A stretch of 64,000 nucleotides of DNA from Nocardia aurea (lineage in GTDB: Bacteria; Actinomycetota; Actinomycetes; Mycobacteriales; Mycobacteriaceae), in assembly GCF_003123685.1 (NCBI RefSeq), contig NZ_QCYJ01000005.1:186001-250000 (forward strand), read 5' to 3'. Of the stretch, positions 19,901 through 29,615 are shown one piece after another. The stretch's first letter is position 1; every line of letters begins with the position of its first letter. The notes below the pieces were generated by a model. It saw only the letters and a list, made by a program, of their open reading frames with translations, was not told where the DNA came from and did no database searches. Position numbers and translations under genes: made by a program.

Positions 19901-22389
19901 ACCTCACCCATCGAATGGCCGACCACCGCGTCGGGTTGCGCGCCGTGCGCGCGCAGCACCGCGGCCAGACCGACCTGGATGGTGAAGATGCCGACCTGCG
20001 AGGTGCCGACGTTGTAGTCCTGCTCGTCGTCCAGGATCATCTCGCGGATCGAATAACCCGCCTCGTCCTGCACCAATTCGTCGACCTCGTCGACGGCCGT
20101 GCGGAAGATCGAATTCTCCCGGTAGAGCTGCTTGCCCATCTTGCGATGCTGCGCGCCGAAACCAGCGAGCACCCAGATGGGGGCCTTGACAGCTGGCGCG
20201 TCGGCGGTGAACACGCCGGTGCCGGGTTTACCGGCCGCGATGGCGCGCAGACCGGTGACGGCCTCCTCGTGCGTCTGCGCGAGAACCACACCGCGCGAAC
20301 GCCAATGGCTGCGTTTGGCCAGCGACCGGGCGACGTCGGCCAACGGTACGTCGCGACCGGCGTCGGACTCCAACCAATCGGCGAGTTCGGCGGCGGCACG
20401 GCGGCGACGGGAGGGGAGGTATCCGGATACCGCGAGGATCACCGGCAAGGGCTCTGCCCGGTCGGCACTCCACTCGGGTTCGGGAGTGGTGGTCGCGGTA
20501 CCCGCCGCACCCCCGGCGCCCGCGGAATTCTCGGCGTCCTCGCCACTCTCGGCCGTGATTCCGACCGCCTCGGCGATGACGTCGGCGCTCTCGTCGGAGA
20601 GTCCCTCGTTGCGCGGTGCGGCGGTGTCGACGGACCCCGGCACGTACTCCTGGAGCACGAGGTGGGCGTTGGTGCCGCCGAAACCGAAGCCGGAGATGCC
20701 GACGGTCGCGGTGCCGCTGTAGCGCGGGAATTCGGTCGGCGCGTCGACCACTTTCAGATGCGCCTGCTCGAACGGGATGTACGGGTTGGGGCCCGCGTAG
20801 TTGATATTCGGCGGCAGTACGTTGTGCTGGAACGACATGACGACCTTGGCCAGGCCCGCCGCGCCCGCACCGGATTCCAGGTGACCGAAATTGGTTTTCG
20901 CCGAACCGAGCAGCGCGGGCTTGTCGTCGTCGCGACCGCGACCGACCACGCGGCCGAGCGCGTCCGCCTCGATCGGATCGCCGATCAGGGTTCCGGTGCC
21001 GTGCGCCTCGATGTAGTCGACCGAGGACGGCGCTATACCGGCGTCGCGGTAGGCGCGGCGCAGGACGTCGGCCTGAGCGTCGGGGTTCGGGGCGAGCAGG
21101 CCGTTGGAGCGACCGTCGTTGTTGACCGCCGAACCCTTGATGACCGCGAGGATCCGGTCACCGTCGCGTTCGGCGTCGGTCAGGCGCTTGAGAACGACCA
21201 GACCACCGCCCTCGGAGCGGATCATGCCGTCGGCGTCGGAGGAGAACGCCTTGATACGGCCGTCCTTGGCAAGGCCACCGTTCTTGTCGAAACCGAGCGT
21301 CGCCAGCGGGGCCAAGAGCATGTTCACGCCGCCCGCCAACGCCAGATCGGCGTCGCCTTCACGCAGCGCGCGTACAGCCTGGTGCACCGCGACCAGGGTC
21401 GATGAGCAGGCCGTGTCGACCGAGACGGAGGGCCCGCGGAAATCGTAGAAGTAGGACACCCGGTTCGGGATGATGCTGGAGACGCTGCCCATGATCGCGT
21501 ACGCCTCGGCGGAGGCGGGCACGTTCGGATCGTTCTCGCCGAGACCGAGGGCCGCGAGCAACTGGAAATCGTTACTGGTGGAGCCGATGAAGACGCCGAC
21601 CGCTTCGCCGCGCAACTCGCTCGCGGGAATCCTGGCGTGCTCCAACGCTTCCCAGGTCAGTTCCATCATCAGCCGCTGCTGCGGATCGACCCGCTCGACC
21701 TCGATCGGCGACATGGCGAAGAATTCCGCGTCGAAACCCTTGACCACGTCCTGGTCGAGGTAACCACCTGCGGTATTGCCCTCGGCGACCGCCGCGGCCA
21801 CCTCGGGATCGCTGGTGAATTCCTCCCAGCGCCCTTCGGGCAGATCGCGGATGCCGTCTCCGCCGCCGATCAGGAATTCCCACGTCGACTCGGGGGTATC
21901 GCCCGCGCCGGGCAGCCTGGTCGACAGGCCGACGATCGCGATGTCGTGCGCCTCGCCGGGTGTGTAGGAGGCGTAGAAGGCGTCGTCACCGGATTCCTCG
22001 GGCGCGTCCGGCTCGCCGTTGATGATCCGCTCGGCCAGCGACGCGATGGTCGGATGCTGGTAGACCACCGTCGCCGTGAGGATGACCCCGGTCAATTCCT
22101 CGATGTCACCACCGAGGGCGAGGGCATCGCGCGAAGCGAGCCCGAATTCCTCCATCGGCCGGTCGACGGTGATCTTCTCGATCTCCTGACCGGTCGCGTC
22201 GGCGACCCAGCGCCGCAACCACTCTCGCAGTTCCGCCACCGACATCTCGATGGCCGCCGCGGGTTCGGACACCGCGCCTTTCGACGCGGTGTCGGAGGCC
22301 ACGACCTCGGAAGACACGGCAGCGTCTCCCGGGTCGGTGCTGGCGCTCTCGGTCGTCGGTTCGGGCTTACCCTCGTTGTCAGCCATCAA
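16933..22389 (-). CDS. pks13: Polyketide synthase Pks13 (mycolic acid condensase)
   Basis: A 1818-residue type I PKS (M. tuberculosis 1733 aa) that performs the final Claisen condensation forming mycolic acids. Domains in order: N-terminal ACP with Ser about 86 ([10 protein letters not shown]); ketosynthase with Cys about 328 (DTACSS), His 463 (EAHGTGT) and His 503 (NFGHLES); acyltransferase with Ser about 826 (GHSMGE); linker; C-terminal ACP with Ser about 1270 (LGLDSL); an Ala/Glu-rich linker (about 1320-1460); and a thioesterase with Ser about 1620 (GWSLG), a candidate Asp in GLIDLA and His in AGDHLQ. All catalytic residues are present. The long linker accounts for much of the extra length. 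The first two codons are both ATG, so the start may be one codon later. Confidence 0.97.
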   Translation of the reverse strand: MMADNEGKPEPTTESASTDPGDAAVSSEVVASDTASKGAVSEPAAAIEMSVAELREWLRRWVADATGQEIEKITVDRPMEEFGLASRDALALGGDIEELTGVILTATVVYQHPTIASLAERIINGEPDAPEESGDDAFYASYTPGEAHDIAIVGLSTRLPGAGDTPESTWEFLIGGGDGIRDLPEGRWEEFTSDPEVAAAVAEGNTAGGYLDQDVVKGFDAEFFAMSPIEVERVDPQQRLMMELTWEALEHARIPASELRGEAVGVFIGSTSNDFQLLAALGLGENDPNVPASAEAYAIMGSVSSIIPNRVSYFYDFRGPSVSVDTACSSTLVAVHQAVRALREGDADLALAGGVNMLLAPLATLGFDKNGGLAKDGRIKAFSSDADGMIRSEGGGLVVLKRLTDAERDGDRILAVIKGSAVNNDGRSNGLLAPNPDAQADVLRRAYRDAGIAPSSVDYIEAHGTGTLIGDPIEADALGRVVGRGRDDDKPALLGSAKTNFGHLESGAGAAGLAKVVMSFQHNVLPPNINYAGPNPYIPFEQAHLKVVDAPTEFPRYSGTATVGISGFGFGGTNAHLVLQEYVPGSVDTAAPRNEGLSDESADVIAEAVGITAESGEDAENSAGAGGAAGTATTTPEPEWSADRAEPLPVILAVSGYLPSRRRRAAAELADWLESDAGRDVPLADVARSLAKRSHWRSRGVVLAQTHEEAVTGLRAIAAGKPGTGVFTADAPAVKAPIWVLAGFGAQHRKMGKQLYRENSIFRTAVDEVDELVQDEAGYSIREMILDDEQDYNVGTSQVGIFTIQVGLAAVLRAHGAQPDAVVGHSMGEVAGAYIAGGLTLEDAVRVICARSRLMGEGEAMISDADVRNMALVELGVADVEKLLGDYPDVEMAVFAAPTNTVIGGPQDQVAAIVAQVEAAGKFARVLQTRGAGHTSQMDPLLGELAAELAGIEPTKLTAGLYSTVHKEEFYRPGNDPIHDEDYWVKNMRHAVYFTNAVKLAVDAGHTTFLELAPNSVALMQVLGTTFAAGVHDAQLIPTLKRKEDESAGVIGALAQLYVHGHKVDLVSLLPDGDYADVPRTVFLRKQYWPKVRLNSGGGSARVPGAHVSLPDGRHVWEVQAGSVTDLAQLTEVAAAQVLSDVSPGISVPHAAVPATGTLTVTLTPYPGGGAVQVHAKDGSAFRLLFDGTVVSGAPLPQIAVAQPVVTESVETQVAEVSETAAAVETHGDRWDPQGSQTIEERLALIVAESMGYAVEDLPMEIPLMELGLDSLMAMRIKNRVEYEFDIPQLQMQAVRDANLSEVGKVLRYAIEHRDEVAEIAEKQAAGEDIDVDGGFVAAARAALAAGEDPAAAAKSVAAESGSPLAAQGSAEIVDTSVHAEAEAIVAEAEAGHRRADAGTAAPAPVSEEQIAAAAAKDAARERALEVQDTTAVGAAEAIVAEADSTPSTVFGGAGEEDDVPPRDAAERLTFGTWANITGKSAGGIFNTLPILEEEIAEKLAQRLSERVKAEVTVDDVLDCETIEQLADIVRDLQDSAAEIDGFVRPLRARVDGSNAVPVFVFHPSGGNTLVYEPLLRRLPNDTPMYGFERVEGDIEERARQYLPELRKIQGNGPYVLYGWSLGAVFALQVAQLLRAEGAEVSVVGLIDLAIPTEGEDNSPEERVRRIERYQVFAKKTYGVEGELDREQLEELAAASDENQFKMISDLIKMSGTKIPGGVLEHQRTSWIESRHLARTTPSRYDGNVVLYLADRYHDGMIELEPRFADRKENGGWDEYLPNLEVVHIAGDHLQIVDEPRIGKIGADLTAKLVAIEAKGAK

Positions 22390-22477
22390 TTCCTCAAGCT
22401 ACCTGTCTGCGTACCGGGCGCGCCGCCAAATGACGCTCGGGTGCGTGGTCGAGCGATATGGAGCAATCGCGAGTCGG

Positions 22478-24391
22478 CTACTCTTCCGGTGCATCGGGGA
22501 AAGCCTGCTGGGTGTAACCACCCCGCAGCGTTCCCTCCAGATACGCGGTCTTGCACGCGCGCCGCGCGATCTTGCCGCTGGAGGTACGCGGGATCGAACC
22601 CGCGGGCACCAGCAGCACATCGCGCACCGTCACACCGTGCCGCAGCGATACCGCCGCGCGGACCGCGTCGGCGATCGGAAGCGGATCGGCCTTACCCGCG
22701 CCAGGTCCGCGCTCACCCACGATGACCAACTGCTCGGAAGCGTCGTCGGCGTCGAATTTCAGGCCGGAATGGCTGCCCTGTTCGAAAACCTCGACCGGCA
22801 GCTGATTCGCCGGCACCGAGAACGCCGCGACGAAACCGGGCCGAAGCGCGCTGTTCGCCTCCTGCGCGGAAAATTCCAGATCCTGCGGGTAGTGGTTGCG
22901 GCCGTCGACGATCACCAGATCCTTCACCCGGCCGGTGATGTAGAGCTCGCCCTCGAAATACACGCCGTAGTCGCCGGTGCGCATCCAGTTGGCGTCGGGT
23001 TCGGTGCCCTCGGCGTGGCTGCCCTCGGCGACCCGCTGGCTGACCTTGTTACGGAAGGTCTTGGTGGTCTCTTCCTCACGACCCCAGTACCCGATGCCCA
23101 TGTTGTTGCCGTGCAGCCAGATCTCACCGACCCGGCCGTCGGGCAGTTCGTGCCCGCCGTCGGCTTCCACCGTCTCCGGATCCACGATCACGGCCCACTG
23201 CGACAGCGCGACGTAACCGCAGGACACCTGCGCGATCGAATTCTCGGCAGCCTGGTCGACCTTCACCATCCGACCGGCGTTGAGTTCCTTGCGATCGACG
23301 TAGACGACCTTGGCCTCGTCCTCGGCCTTGGTCGCGGAGACGAACAGTGTCGCCTCGGCCATGCCGTAGCAGGGTTTGATCGCGGTCTTGGGCAGACCGA
23401 AGGGCGCGAACGCCTCGTTGAATTTCTTCATCGAGGAGGTGGTGACCGGTTCGCTGCCGTTGATCAGGCCGATGACGTTGGACAGATCCAGCGTCTCGCC
23501 GTTCTTGGGCAGACCGCGTGCCGCGGCGTGCTCGAAGGCGAAGTTCGGCGCCGCGGCGAAGGTGCCCGCGCCGTCGGAGACCGCGGCGAGTTCCTTGATC
23601 CAGCGGTAGGGCCGCCGGACGAAGGCGCTCGGCGACATGATGGTGATGTACTTGCCGCCCACCGCGGGCAGGATCACCGTGAGCAGACCCATGTCGTGGA
23701 ACAGGGGCAGCCAGGTCACACCGCGCGAACTCCAGTCGAGGTTGAGCGCCTCGACCATCTGCAGCAGGTTGGTGCCGACCGCGCGGTGGGTGATCTCCAC
23801 GCCCGCGGGCACCCGGGTCGAACCCGAGGTGTACTGCAGGTAGGCGATGTCGTCCATCTTGATGGCCGGGCGGGCCCAGGTCTCGGCGACACTGTCCGGG
23901 ATGGCGTCCACGGCGATGATGCGCGGACGCTGTGCGGCGGGCAGGGCGCGGAAGAACTGGCGAACACCCGCCGCCGACGTGCTCGCGGTGAGGATCGCCG
24001 ACGGCGTGCAGTCACCGAGGACGGCGTGCAGCCGATCGGTGTGCCCCGGCTCGTCCGGATCGAAGAGCGGCACCGAGATGCAGCCCGCGTAGATCGCGGC
24101 GAAGAAGGAGATCACGTAGTCCAAGCCCTGCGGGGCCAGGATCGCGACCCGGTCGCCTCGCTTGGTCACCTGCTGGAGACGACCGGCCACCGCGCGCAAC
24201 CGAACACCGAACTCCTGCCACGTCAGCTCCAGCACCTCACCGTCGCGTTCCCGCGAATAGTCGATGTAGCGATACGCCAGCGTGTTCGCGTCGTTCCTGG
24301 TGTGCTTCTCGACGTGATCAACCAGGGTGTGATCCTCGGGAATAACGATGTTCCCGGTTTCGTCCAGGTAGTCGTCGAAAGTCTCGTCCAT
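22478..24391 (-). CDS. fadD32: Long-chain fatty acyl-AMP ligase FadD32
   Basis: Activates meromycolic acid as an acyl-adenylate and loads it on the N-terminal ACP of Pks13. At 637 aa it equals the M. tuberculosis protein. Motifs: ATP-binding [11 protein letters not shown] (about residues 187-197), YGMAEATLF, the hinge region [20 protein letters not shown], and the catalytic lysine in [12 protein letters not shown] near the C-terminus. The ATG at 24391 follows a purine-rich ribosome-binding site (GGAGGAGAAGAAGGA). The frame stays open 18 codons further, but that Cys-rich extension is not family-like. The gene leads the operon, with 88 bases before pks13. Confidence 0.96.
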   Translation of the reverse strand: MDETFDDYLDETGNIVIPEDHTLVDHVEKHTRNDANTLAYRYIDYSRERDGEVLELTWQEFGVRLRAVAGRLQQVTKRGDRVAILAPQGLDYVISFFAAIYAGCISVPLFDPDEPGHTDRLHAVLGDCTPSAILTASTSAAGVRQFFRALPAAQRPRIIAVDAIPDSVAETWARPAIKMDDIAYLQYTSGSTRVPAGVEITHRAVGTNLLQMVEALNLDWSSRGVTWLPLFHDMGLLTVILPAVGGKYITIMSPSAFVRRPYRWIKELAAVSDGAGTFAAAPNFAFEHAAARGLPKNGETLDLSNVIGLINGSEPVTTSSMKKFNEAFAPFGLPKTAIKPCYGMAEATLFVSATKAEDEAKVVYVDRKELNAGRMVKVDQAAENSIAQVSCGYVALSQWAVIVDPETVEADGGHELPDGRVGEIWLHGNNMGIGYWGREEETTKTFRNKVSQRVAEGSHAEGTEPDANWMRTGDYGVYFEGELYITGRVKDLVIVDGRNHYPQDLEFSAQEANSALRPGFVAAFSVPANQLPVEVFEQGSHSGLKFDADDASEQLVIVGERGPGAGKADPLPIADAVRAAVSLRHGVTVRDVLLVPAGSIPRTSSGKIARRACKTAYLEGTLRGGYTQQAFPDAPEE

Positions 24392-24585
24392 TCCTTCTTC
24401 TCCTCCGAGGCACACGCAGCAATACGGCGTGATCGCCGCTGTCACCTGTGAGGCCCCGACTCGCTTTCGCCCGCGGGTGCTCTAAATGTAGGGAGAGCCA
24501 ACCTGCAGATTTTCGTGCGGTCTGCGCGGTGACCGCTATCGGCTAGATGTACTCAAACCAGAGTTATGTTACAGAGAACAGCGGC
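24392..24585 (-). promoter_or_regulatory. Probable promoter region of fadD32-pks13-accD4
   Basis: This 194-base gap between the oxidoreductase stop and the fadD32 start is noticeably AT-richer than its flanks around 24480-24580. On the minus strand it contains TACATTT (a -10-like sequence) and several other TAnnnT matches, but no convincing -35 partner. I can place the promoter only to the region. Confidence 0.35.
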
Positions 24586-25617
24586 TCACTCATCTCGCAG
24601 CATGGGGATAACCGGCGCGAACGCGTCCATCTGGGTGGGGAACACCCCGACATACGACATCGAGGTGAGTTGACGCACACGTCGGAGCTGCTCGGCGATC
24701 TCCTCGAACGACCCGATCGCCACATACGGCGACGACAGGATCTCCTCGACGGAGAGTTTCACGTCGACCTCGAGATCGGGGTGCAGACCGCGTTCGAGCG
24801 CCGACAGCGCCATCTCGGCGGTCTTCTCGCGATCGTCGGTGACGACGATGGCGGTGATCGCCCAGTTCAGTTCGATATCGGCGAAACGATCCCCCGCCGC
24901 TTCCTTGATCAGCTCGATCTTCTCGATCGTCTTCTCCAGGGTGATGCCGGAGAGCAGGCCTTTGCCGTTCTTGGTGGTGACGGGAACGACCGAGATGATG
25001 TCGGCGTGCTTGGCCGCGAGTCGCAGCATCTTCGGACCACCGCCGCCGGTGCAGATCGGCGGGCGGGGACCCTGACGCGGTCGCGGCGTGCCCTTGATTC
25101 CGTGCACTTGGTAGTACTTGCCGTCGAAATTGCATTCCTGGCCGCGCAGCAGCACATCGAGGATGGTCAGCGCCTCGTCCAGTTTCGCCAGCCGGATGCC
25201 GGGCGAATCGTAGGTCAGTCCGGCGGCCTGGTACTCGTCCTGCTTCCAGCCCGCGCCGAGACCCACCTCGAGGCGTCCCTTGGACAGCACGTCGATGGTG
25301 GCCAGATCCTTCGCGAGCACCACCGGATGGCGGAAGCCGTTGGCGAGCACCGACGTGCCGAGGCGGATGCGCTCGGTGGCCTGGGTCAGCGCGCCGAGCG
25401 CGGCGATCGGGCCGATCTGGTCACCGAGGTGATCGGGGACGACGAAGGTGTCGAACCCGTACTCCTCGGCCTGCTGCGCGGTCTGGATGAACTTGCGGGC
25501 CCCACCCTCCTGCTTATTCCCCTCGCCCGCGGCCGCGAAGCGGAAAGGACGCAGCGGAACCCCCTGCGCGGTCGACCCGGCGACGGCCGAGTCGACCGGT
25601 GCGGCGGCTTGTGTCAT
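24586..25617 (-). CDS. LLM-class F420-dependent oxidoreductase
   Basis: A 343-residue luciferase-like (TIM-barrel) flavin/F420 oxidoreductase, resembling the mycobacterial TIGR03621-type group. After a variable 25-residue N-terminus it shows TFVVPDHLGDQIGPIAAL, RIRLGTSVLANGFRHPVVLAKDLATID, GRLEVGLGAGW and ICTGGGGPKMLRLAAKHADI. The substrate is unknown. The ATG at 25617 follows an AGGAG ribosome-binding site. The gene separates fadD32 from the cutinase-like gene, which are adjacent in M. tuberculosis, so it looks like a lineage-specific insertion. It may be transcribed with the upstream genes after a 211-base gap, or alone. Confidence 0.85.
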   Translation of the reverse strand: MTQAAAPVDSAVAGSTAQGVPLRPFRFAAAGEGNKQEGGARKFIQTAQQAEEYGFDTFVVPDHLGDQIGPIAALGALTQATERIRLGTSVLANGFRHPVVLAKDLATIDVLSKGRLEVGLGAGWKQDEYQAAGLTYDSPGIRLAKLDEALTILDVLLRGQECNFDGKYYQVHGIKGTPRPRQGPRPPICTGGGGPKMLRLAAKHADIISVVPVTTKNGKGLLSGITLEKTIEKIELIKEAAGDRFADIELNWAITAIVVTDDREKTAEMALSALERGLHPDLEVDVKLSVEEILSSPYVAIGSFEEIAEQLRRVRQLTSMSYVGVFPTQMDAFAPVIPMLRDE

Positions 25618-25828
25618 GAACTCGTGCTCCTGGCTGTCGGTGTGCGTTCCTCGATCACCGAGGGGGTGATCGCCGCTGAACCACCACGACGCCCGGTGCG
25701 CCGCGGGTGAAAACGGCTACCGGCATCGCGATCATCAGCGCACTTTACAACGTGCAGACGAACCACAGTACGGTTGTCGAGGCAGCCGATGGGTTCCCAC
25801 CGACGGCCGGTGTCGGGCTTGTGCAACG

Positions 25829-26812
25829 TCACGAATGCGCCGGATGCGGCGCCTTCTCGATCAGGTCGGCGGCCCAGACAGTCGTCCACTCGGTGGCGGT
25901 CGTGCCCTTCTCGTCGACGACGAAGCCCTTGTAGAGCGCGTGCACCGGATTACCCGCGGCACGCACCAACGTGAGCACACTGCTGACGAAATTGATCGGA
26001 TTCAACGCTTGTCGTGGCGAGTCACAGATCAGGTCGGTCGGCGCGCAGATGGTGTAGGTGCGATCGGCGACCTTGCCGAAACCACCCTCGCGCGGGCCCG
26101 TCATGGTGATGCCGGGCACCCGGACGCCGGTCAGGGCGATCTCCGCGCCGACGCCCGGCGGCGGGGTGCCGATCTGGGTGGCCTCGCCGGATCCGGTGTC
26201 CCCGGTGCGCCTGCCGTCGGCGATCAGCGTGACACCGAGGACCAGATCGGCCGAAACCGGACCCTTGCCCGCGCCGATCAGGTTGGCGACATCGCCCGCG
26301 ATGACCGCGCCCTGGGAGAACCCCGCGAGCACATAGGTGGTCAGCGGGCACTGCTCGGTGCGCTGGGCCATGAAATCGACCATCCGCTGCGCGCCCTCGG
26401 CCCTGCTGTTGTTGTAGGACTGCTGCCCGTCCGGCGGTATGGCGACCGGATTCGAGAACTGCGCGACATACGGCACGGTGTAGACGTCGACCCGCTCGGA
26501 CGGGAACTGCTGCCGAATCGGGTTGGAGACGTTGAGCATCAGCGACGCCGGATTGGCCGTCGGATTGTAGGGATCATCGCCGCTGCTGGACTCCCAGGTG
26601 CCGGGCACCGAGATCATCTGCACGTCGGGACACCACGCGGGCTGCGAGGTCGGCGGCTCCGGCGGTTTCGGCGGTTTCGGCGCGCGACCGCAGCCCGCCA
26701 GCATGTACCAGGCCAGCACCGCGATCGCGATGATCAGCGCGACGCCGCCGAGGAACGTCAGACAACCCGCAGGCCGGAACCTGCGGGTGGCGGGGCCGCG
26801 ACGCGCGTTCAC
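25829..26812 (-). CDS. Cutinase-family lipase/thioesterase, Culp6-like
   Basis: 327 aa, homologous in position and architecture to M. tuberculosis Rv3802c (Culp6), an envelope serine hydrolase with phospholipase and thioesterase activity linked to mycolate metabolism. An N-terminal transmembrane segment (about residues 17-39) precedes a proline-rich linker and the alpha/beta-hydrolase domain. The proposed triad is Ser about 166 (AGFSQG), Asp about 264 (LICDSPR) and His about 291 (NPVHALYK). It starts with GTG at 26812, overlapping the upstream lipoprotein stop as GTGA. Confidence 0.9.
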   Translation of the reverse strand: MNARRGPATRRFRPAGCLTFLGGVALIIAIAVLAWYMLAGCGRAPKPPKPPEPPTSQPAWCPDVQMISVPGTWESSSGDDPYNPTANPASLMLNVSNPIRQQFPSERVDVYTVPYVAQFSNPVAIPPDGQQSYNNSRAEGAQRMVDFMAQRTEQCPLTTYVLAGFSQGAVIAGDVANLIGAGKGPVSADLVLGVTLIADGRRTGDTGSGEATQIGTPPPGVGAEIALTGVRVPGITMTGPREGGFGKVADRTYTICAPTDLICDSPRQALNPINFVSSVLTLVRAAGNPVHALYKGFVVDEKGTTATEWTTVWAADLIEKAPHPAHS

Positions 26813-27357
26813 TGGCAGTACGTCTGCTCAGCGGTGTCGATGTAGATCTTGCCCGCCGTCTCGACCGGCATCTTCGAGGGATCGAACGACGGATCGGATC
26901 CGGCCATCGCCGTGACGAAGGTCGACAGATCGGCTTCGGAGGCGCCCGCGGCGACGCCCTGGCAGACGTAGGTGGCGATGCTCAGCGCGATATCGGGGCT
27001 GGCCGGGGCGATGCCCTGGGACTTCAGGGAGTCGAGGAATTTGCGATCCTTGTCGCTGAGACCCGACGTGTCCTGGGGCACCTCGTTGGTCGGCACCGGT
27101 TGCGGACGCTCGGGAGCCGCGGTCGCGGTCTCCGGCGCGGGGGCCGCGGTTTCGGGCGCGGGCGCTGGGGTCTGCGGCTGGGCGCTCTCCCCCGGAGCCG
27201 AGGATGTCGCGGCGCTCGACGCGGCGGCCGAGGTGCTGGACGCCGTCAGCGTCGGCGTGCTGGACGCGGTCGAGTCGTTATCGCCACACGCGGCGAGCAG
27301 GCCGGTGGCGGCGATCGCGAGGGCGACGCCGACTACCTTTCCACGGGTCCGATGCAT
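26809..27357 (-). CDS. DUF732 domain lipoprotein
   Basis: 182 aa with a basic N-terminus, a hydrophobic segment and a lipobox (TGLLAACG, Cys about 24). A Ser/Thr/Ala then Pro/Glu-rich stalk of about 60 residues follows, and then a C-terminal DUF732-type helical domain (about residues 98-182) with paired cysteines (TYVCQG and the terminal TYCQ). DUF732 proteins are common exported actinobacterial proteins of unknown function. The stop overlaps the start of the cutinase-like gene by 4 bases, so the two are probably made together. The M. tuberculosis locus has no such gene here. Confidence 0.85.
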   Translation of the reverse strand: MHRTRGKVVGVALAIAATGLLAACGDNDSTASSTPTLTASSTSAAASSAATSSAPGESAQPQTPAPAPETAAPAPETATAAPERPQPVPTNEVPQDTSGLSDKDRKFLDSLKSQGIAPASPDIALSIATYVCQGVAAGASEADLSTFVTAMAGSDPSFDPSKMPVETAGKIYIDTAEQTYCQ

Positions 27358-27469
27358 GAATTCGTATCCTCGATCTGTTCACAGGGGGACGCGGTCGCCC
27401 CCAGGGTAGCGTTGTCCGATTCGCGGCGCCCTCGGCGCTACGTCTGCGATGTGAACAGAGCGGCGCGAA

Positions 27470-29341
27470 CTACAGGCCGTTGACTTCCGGCCTGCCGTCG
27501 CGCACGGTGACGAATCCGGCCTGGAAGTTCTGCTGGATGCCACCGGGGATCTGGAACTCATCACTGATGGGATAACCCAATTTCCCGTTCTCGTAACCGG
27601 CGGCTTTCCACGCCTCCATCACCGGACCCGATCGCACCGGCCAGGCGCCCGACAGCGGGCTCCAGTAGATATTGCCGCCTTCGAATCGAGCGTAGACACC
27701 GAAATCCTTCAGCGGCGCTTCCTCTGCCACCGGGAAACCGAGCGCGCTGTTCTCGTAGCCGAGTTCGGCGTACTTGCCGAGGATCAGGCCCTGAACGCGG
27801 TGCACTCCGGTGCGAGGGCTGTAGTAGAAGGGCCCGCCCTCGAACGCCTGGACGACGCCGTCCTTGCGCGGCGTCGGCACCTCCGGGGCGGAGGGATAGC
27901 CCGCGGGGCCGCGTTCGAACCCCTGCCTGCCCCACTCCGACAGAATCGCGCCGCGCACCACCTGGGCGCCGGTCTGCGGTGTCCAGTACAGCGAGCCGTA
28001 CTGGAACGGCTGGAATCGACCGCGGCCGTCGGGGAGTCCGGATTCGCCGCCGGTCGGCAGACCGAGCGCGCCCTCGGGGCCCTGTGCCGCCTGGTAGCCG
28101 CCGCCGATCAGGCCGCCCACCGGATACGCGCCGGTCGCCGGGGCGTAGAAGACGCGACCGTGCAGGAAGTCCTGCGCGAGACCGCCTTCGACCGGGTACT
28201 CGCCGGTGAGACACTCACCGAGCCACCCGTTGTCCACCAGCGTCGCGGCGATCGCGCCGCCCGCGGCGCAGGTCGGTTTACCCGGCTCGACGCCCAATGC
28301 CGCCGCGGCGGTCGGCCAGGACTGGCGCATCTCGAAATCCCAGTACGGCCACGTGTGGGTGCCGGACTGCCGGTAGTTGATCTGGGCCGGAATGGACAGT
28401 TTCGCCAGTTTCGTGACGAAGTTCTGCGAGGTCAGCCTGGACAGGATCTCCAGACCCATCCCGGCGTAGTTCGTGCTGACCCCGGGGATATCCGCCGCTT
28501 GGTCGTAGGTGCCGACCGTGCCGCTGCCGCTCGAGATGTAGAGGCTGATGCCCTTCAGTTTGTCGGCCAGCGCGTACGGATCGTGGCCTTCCCATTCCGG
28601 GCTGGTCGGCGGACCCCACATGGAGGCCGAATCGAATCCGCCCGCGTCGCGCATGGCGAACTGGATGGCCTGCGGCATGCCGAGGGTGGTCGTGGTGAGG
28701 AAACCGGAGTAGGAGGCGGCGTAGCGGACGAATTCGGGGTTGCGGCCCGCGAGGAACATCGCGGCGGTCCCACCCATCGACAGGCCCTCCATACCCCGCA
28801 CCTCGGTGGCCCGCCATTGACTCTCGAGCAGCGGCGGGAGTTCCTTGGTCAGGAAGGTCTCCCACATGTAGTTCTTGCCGTTGTTCGGCTGCAACCAGTC
28901 GGAATAGAAACTGGACTGGCCGCCGACCGGCAGCACCACGGTGACGTTCTTGTCGGCGTAGAAATCCTGCGCGCCCGCCTCTTTGGTCCAACCGCTCTCG
29001 TCGTCGGTGGCGCGCAGACCGTCGAGCATGAACAGGACCGGGAACCTGGCATCGGGGCGGCTGTTCCAATCCCTGGCGAGCAGCAACTGCACCTGGACCG
29101 GGGTCGCCATCGACGGCGAGTACACCCACAGCGCCACCCGGCGGTCACCCAGCCACACCACCTTCTGCACCGACGCCTCGGCCGGCGCGGTCGCCGGTTG
29201 CGCGAGGGCGGGCGCGGTGTGGGTGACCGACGCCGCGAACGGGAGCACCAGCGCGGTGGCGACAAGCGCCAGCCCACGACGGGCGGCGCGTCCGCCGCGT
29301 CGACGCCCTGTCCCTGCGCTGCCACACCTCTTCCCGGCCAT
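27470..29341 (-). CDS. Mycolyltransferase (antigen 85 type) with C-terminal LGFP repeats
   Basis: 623 aa: a signal peptide ending near residue 47 (APALA), an antigen-85 esterase domain (about residues 50-355), then about five LGFP-type repeats (for example ALGFPVAEE and KLGYPISDE, each with a YWSP or FYYSP-like strand). The triad is intact: Ser in EGLSMGG, Glu in GMGLEILSR, His in GTHTWPYW. It should transfer mycolates from trehalose monomycolate to trehalose or arabinogalactan. LGFP repeats are thought to anchor or position proteins at the wall, as in corynebacterial PS1/Cmyt. It sits where M. tuberculosis has the repeat-less fbpD. The ribosome-binding site is weak. Confidence 0.92.
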   Translation of the reverse strand: MAGKRCGSAGTGRRRGGRAARRGLALVATALVLPFAASVTHTAPALAQPATAPAEASVQKVVWLGDRRVALWVYSPSMATPVQVQLLLARDWNSRPDARFPVLFMLDGLRATDDESGWTKEAGAQDFYADKNVTVVLPVGGQSSFYSDWLQPNNGKNYMWETFLTKELPPLLESQWRATEVRGMEGLSMGGTAAMFLAGRNPEFVRYAASYSGFLTTTTLGMPQAIQFAMRDAGGFDSASMWGPPTSPEWEGHDPYALADKLKGISLYISSGSGTVGTYDQAADIPGVSTNYAGMGLEILSRLTSQNFVTKLAKLSIPAQINYRQSGTHTWPYWDFEMRQSWPTAAAALGVEPGKPTCAAGGAIAATLVDNGWLGECLTGEYPVEGGLAQDFLHGRVFYAPATGAYPVGGLIGGGYQAAQGPEGALGLPTGGESGLPDGRGRFQPFQYGSLYWTPQTGAQVVRGAILSEWGRQGFERGPAGYPSAPEVPTPRKDGVVQAFEGGPFYYSPRTGVHRVQGLILGKYAELGYENSALGFPVAEEAPLKDFGVYARFEGGNIYWSPLSGAWPVRSGPVMEAWKAAGYENGKLGYPISDEFQIPGGIQQNFQAGFVTVRDGRPEVNGL

Positions 29342-29555
29342 CAGTGCTTTGTACCCCGGTGGGCGGCGGGTTCCGGTGACGACGCGCGGATGTCGAGCTA
29401 ATCCTGTTCCAGCCGTTATGCAGCGTCTTCACGTGCTGTAACACCCGATTTGCCGGATAGGAGCGAATCGATTCCCGACATACAGCATCTATTCCGCTAT
29501 CCGGACGGTCACGGCGACGATCGTCGTCGTGACATCTCGCCCCGGGCCTCGAACG

Positions 29556-29602
29556 CGAAACGGCGCCACCATCCTCGTGAACGAGGAGGTGACGCCGTTT
29601 CG
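29556..29602 (-). terminator. Terminator of mycolyltransferase 2
   Basis: A long composite hairpin: CGAAACGGCGCCACC (29556-29570) pairs with 29588-29602 with one G-U pair, and an inner CCTCGT/ACGAGG stem adds six pairs. It lies 14 bases past the stop of the gene ending at 29616. It indicates that the LGFP gene downstream has its own promoter. Confidence 0.85.
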
Positions 29603-29615
29603 GTGTCGCGTATGG

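Noticed and set aside
24392..24445. Upstream extension of FadD32 by 18 codons
   Set aside because: The added residues are Cys-rich and unlike the family, and the ATG at 24391 has an excellent ribosome-binding site and gives exactly 637 aa.
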